NCBI RefSeq assembly: GCF_019930585.1
Contig: NZ_CP082839.1
Span: 124,001 to 188,000 of the forward strand
Length of the DNA stretch: 64,000 nucleotides
Direction of reading: 5' to 3'
DNA from: Sphingomonas nostoxanthinifaciens
GTDB taxonomy: Bacteria; Pseudomonadota; Alphaproteobacteria; Sphingomonadales; Sphingomonadaceae
Position numbers and translations under genes: made by a program. Positions 61,421-64,000 of the stretch are shown here, one piece after another; position 1 is the first letter of the stretch, and every line of letters begins with the position of its first letter. The notes below the pieces were generated by a model. The model ran no database searches, was not told the origin of the DNA, and saw nothing but the letters and a program-made list of their open reading frames with translations.

Positions 61421-64000
61421 TCAGAGGCCGGCCGGACGACGCAGGTCGAGCGTCATCGGGAAATCGCCGGGCAGTTCGGGTGCGGGCACCGGGATCGATC
61501 CGGGCGTGTGGCCCTGATCGACGAAGCGCGCCTTGCGCCGCGCCTCCGCCTCGTAATCGTTGACGGGCACGCTGTCATAGCTGCGGCCGCCGGGATGGCC
61601 GACATGATAGACGCAGCCGCCGACCGAGCGGCCGTTCCACGTGTCGATCAGGTCGAACGTCAGCGGGGCGTTGGCCTTCAGCCGCGGATGCAGGCAATTG
61701 GCCGGCTCCCATGCCTTGTAGCGCACGCCGCCGACGCTCTCGCCGGGCGTGCCGGTCGGCGTCATCGGCACCGCGCGGCCGTTGCAGGCGACGACGTGGC
61801 GGCCGGGCACGAGCCCGGTAGCGCGCACCTGCAGCCGCTCGGTCGAGCTGTCGACGTAGCGCACCGTGCCGCCGATCGCGCCGGTCTCGCCCAGCACCGG
61901 CCACGGCTCCAGCGCATGGCTGATCTCGAGCGTCGCGCCGCCGGCAGTGACCACGCCGTGCACCGGGAAACGGAACTGGCGCTGCGCCTCGAACCAGGCC
62001 GGATCGAAATGATAGCCGGCGACGCGCAGATCCGACAACACCTCGAGGAAGTCGGCCCACACGAAATGGCCCAGCATGAAGCGGTCGTGCAATGTCGTGC
62101 CCCAGCGCACGAGCCCGCCCTGTTGCGGCGCACGCCAGAACCAGGCGGTGAGCGCGCGGATCAGCAATTGCTGCGCGAGGCTCATCTTGGCGTCCGGCGG
62201 CATCTCGAACGCGCGGAACTCGACCAGCCCGAGCCGCCCGGTCGGGCCGTCGGGCGAGAACAGCTTGTCGATGCAGATTTCGGTGCGGTGGGTGTTGCCG
62301 GTCACGTCGACCAGCAGGTTGCGGAACAGCCGGTCGACCACCCACGGCGCGGGCGTCTCGTCCCCGCCCGGCCCGTACACGGGATCGGGTACCTGCGCGA
62401 GCGCGATCTCCAGTTCGTAGAGTCCGTCATGGCGCGCCTCGTCGATGCGCGGCGCCTGGCTGGTCGGGCCGATGAACAGGCCGGAGAACAGATACGACAG
62501 CGACGGATGCCGCTGCCAGTAGATGGCGAAGCTCTTGAGCAGATCGGGCCGGCGGATGAAAGGCGAATCGGCGACCGTCCGTCCGCCGAGGACGAGATGG
62601 TTGCCGCCGCCGGTGCCGATCGAGCGGCCGTCGATCAGGAACTTGTCGGCGGTCAGCCCTTCCTCGCGCGCCAGATCGTACAGCACGGTCGTGAGCGCGA
62701 CCGTCTCCTCCCACTTCGCGGTGGGCTGGACGTTGACCTCGATCACGCCGGGATCGGGGGTGACCTTCAGCACCTGCAGGCGCGGGTCGGGCGGGGGCGC
62801 ATAGCCCTCGATGCGGACCGGGATGCGCGTCGCCTCGGCCGCGCGCTCGACCGCCGCGATCAGCTCGAGATAATCCTCCAGCCGCTCGGTCGGCGGCAGG
62901 AACACCGCGACATAGGATCCGCGCGGCTCGACCGTCATCGCGGTGCGGACGGCGCCCTCGATGATGTGCTGCTCGACCCGCTCCTGCGCGCTGCCGCCCG
63001 CGGCGGGGGCGACCGCCTCGCTGCGCTGCTCGCGGAAATCGGGCAAAGGCTCGCGCGGTTCGGTCGTGTCGCGGACGTGGAGGTAGGGGTAGTCCGCCTT
63101 GGGCACCCACGGCAAAGATCCCAGCGGCAGGCGATAGCCGACCGCGCTGTCGCCTGGTGCCAGGAACAGCCGGCCGCGCCGTACCTGCCAGCGCTCGCTC
63201 TTCCAGCGGCGCGGCTCGGGCATGCTTGCCGCCTGCCACGCCTGGATCGGCAGGACATAGCCGACCGGGCGCGCGAGGCCGTGCTCGAACGCCTTCACCA
63301 TCCGCGCGCGCACCTCGGGATCGTCGATGCGCGGATCGGACGGATCGGTGTTGGGCGGCAGGTCGCCTTCCTTCAGCGACCATTCGACCGGATCCTCGAA
63401 TGCCGGCTGGACATAGTCGCCGGGCACGTCGAGCGTCGCCGCGATCGCTTTCAGGAAGCGTTCGGCGGTGTCGACGTCGATCTGGGTGACGTCGTGGCCG
63501 CCGTCGATCGCGATCAGGCGGTCGTCGCGCCACACCGGCACGCCATCGGTGCGCCAATAGACCGAATAGCCCCAGCGCGGCAGGCTCTCGCCCGGATACC
63601 ATTTGCCCTGGCCGTGATGGATCAGCCCGCCCGGCGCGAACCGCGTGCGCAGGCGGCGCAGCAGCCGGTCGGCATAGCCGGCCTTGGTCGGGCCGACCGC
63701 GGCGGCGTTCCATTCGGGTGCCTCCGGATCGTCCGCGGCGACGAAGGTCGGCTCGCCGCCGGTCGTCAGCCGCACGTCCTGCGCATCGAGATCGGCGTCG
63801 ACCTGCCGCCCCAGCGCATCCAGCGCCAGCCAGCGCGCGTCGGTGAACGGCTTGGTGATGCGCACCGCCTCGGCGATGCGCTGCACGTCCATCGCGAAGT
63901 CGAAGGTGGCGTGCGCCGGCTCCAGCAGCGCGCCCTCAATCGGGGTGGCGGAGCGATAATGCGGCGTGGCGCAGAGCGGGATGTGGCCCTCGCCCGCGAA
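61421..64000 (-). CDS. DUF2126 transglutaminase-type protein, 5' end cut by window edge
   Basis: 860 codons are visible and the frame stays open through base 64000. Family members are about 1100 residues, so an N-terminal transglutaminase-like domain of roughly 250 residues is outside. Visible features are [23 protein letters not shown], the repeated GGHDVT and [90 protein letters not shown] and the C-terminal [30 protein letters not shown]. The GGGNH and EFRAFEMPP blocks resemble ligase-like active sites of this group. It is 28 bases before the ATP-grasp/Alpha-E gene, so the three proteins form one operon. An internal Met (63892) is not the start. Confidence 0.92.
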   Translation of the reverse strand, partial: FAGEGHIPLCATPHYRSATPIEGALLEPAHATFDFAMDVQRIAEAVRITKPFTDARWLALDALGRQVDADLDAQDVRLTTGGEPTFVAADDPEAPEWNAAAVGPTKAGYADRLLRRLRTRFAPGGLIHHGQGKWYPGESLPRWGYSVYWRTDGVPVWRDDRLIAIDGGHDVTQIDVDTAERFLKAIAATLDVPGDYVQPAFEDPVEWSLKEGDLPPNTDPSDPRIDDPEVRARMVKAFEHGLARPVGYVLPIQAWQAASMPEPRRWKSERWQVRRGRLFLAPGDSAVGYRLPLGSLPWVPKADYPYLHVRDTTEPREPLPDFREQRSEAVAPAAGGSAQERVEQHIIEGAVRTAMTVEPRGSYVAVFLPPTERLEDYLELIAAVERAAEATRIPVRIEGYAPPPDPRLQVLKVTPDPGVIEVNVQPTAKWEETVALTTVLYDLAREEGLTADKFLIDGRSIGTGGGNHLVLGGRTVADSPFIRRPDLLKSFAIYWQRHPSLSYLFSGLFIGPTSQAPRIDEARHDGLYELEIALAQVPDPVYGPGGDETPAPWVVDRLFRNLLVDVTGNTHRTEICIDKLFSPDGPTGRLGLVEFRAFEMPPDAKMSLAQQLLIRALTAWFWRAPQQGGLVRWGTTLHDRFMLGHFVWADFLEVLSDLRVAGYHFDPAWFEAQRQFRFPVHGVVTAGGATLEISHALEPWPVLGETGAIGGTVRYVDSSTERLQVRATGLVPGRHVVACNGRAVPMTPTGTPGESVGGVRYKAWEPANCLHPRLKANAPLTFDLIDTWNGRSVGGCVYHVGHPGGRSYDSVPVNDYEAEARRKARFVDQGHTPGSIPVPAPELPGDFPMTLDLRRPAGL

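Overview
The window looks like a chromosomal stretch of a GC-rich alphaproteobacterium of the Sphingomonas type. Supporting signs are the large TonB-dependent receptor, MucR and CarD regulators, the alphaproteobacterial FdxA / S4-domain / Suv3-like helicase block, a PEPxxWA-CTERM protein, and dispersed palindromes that translate to RHPGAGRDP-like peptides. There are no rRNA genes, CRISPR arrays or recognisable insertion sequences. One tRNA gene (Gln, CUG) is present.

Layout. 1-4.0 kb: an RND efflux permease running off the left edge, then two small proteins (SWIB domain, DUF2945). 4.06-7.84 kb: a tight three-gene carbohydrate operon (GH130-like, GH13, GT4). 7.95-10.75 kb: a haem-oxygenase-fold iron enzyme and a Tat-exported protein resembling a glycosidase. 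10.87-30.03 kb: an accessory sugar or sugar-acid catabolic island. It holds a TonB receptor, a GntR/FCD regulator, a fumarylacetoacetase-fold hydrolase, three SDR dehydrogenases, an MFS anion symporter, a ThuA protein, an SRPBCC lipoprotein, a PQQ dehydrogenase with its cytochrome c, a quinone-linked D-lactate dehydrogenase, a DyP peroxidase, an aldose 1-epimerase and a cytochrome c-PQQ sugar dehydrogenase fusion. Six copies of a GTATnCA(G/C) motif lie in front of its transcription units, two of them overlapping the -10 of near-identical promoters, so a single regulon is likely.

30.1-41.8 kb: a HAD phosphatase, tRNA-Gln, Ppx/GppA-RlmE, a cupin protein, a CynX-type MFS, an Mla/MCE lipid-transport operon with a STAS-fused permease, a second HAD phosphatase, a Bcr/CflA drug transporter and MucR. 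41.9-45.2 kb: hslVU followed by a VapBC-type toxin-antitoxin pair whose toxin stop codon overlaps the start of a DedA gene. 45.4-47.0 kb: a PEP-CTERM protein and a sterol-desaturase-family enzyme. 47.2-52.3 kb: DEAD-box helicase, NifU-like protein, nitroreductase, tsaB, rimI, a Fur-family regulator and plsC. 52.4-58.0 kb: carD, fdxA, S4 protein, Suv3-like helicase and an M23 peptidase. 58.0-64.0 kb: an operon of transglutaminase, circularly permuted ATP-grasp/Alpha-E and DUF2126 protein, cut by the right edge, predicted to make or modify a peptide-like amide product that is not known.

How the genes may work together. In the island, sugars could enter through the TonB receptor, be oxidised in the periplasm by PQQ enzymes that pass electrons to small cytochromes c, and cross the inner membrane as acids through the MFS symporter. 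Cytoplasmic SDRs and the FAH-fold hydrolase could then split a 2,4-diketo-3-deoxy acid to pyruvate plus lactate, with Dld oxidising the lactate. No dehydratase is visible in the window, so the pathway is incomplete here and its substrate is inference only.
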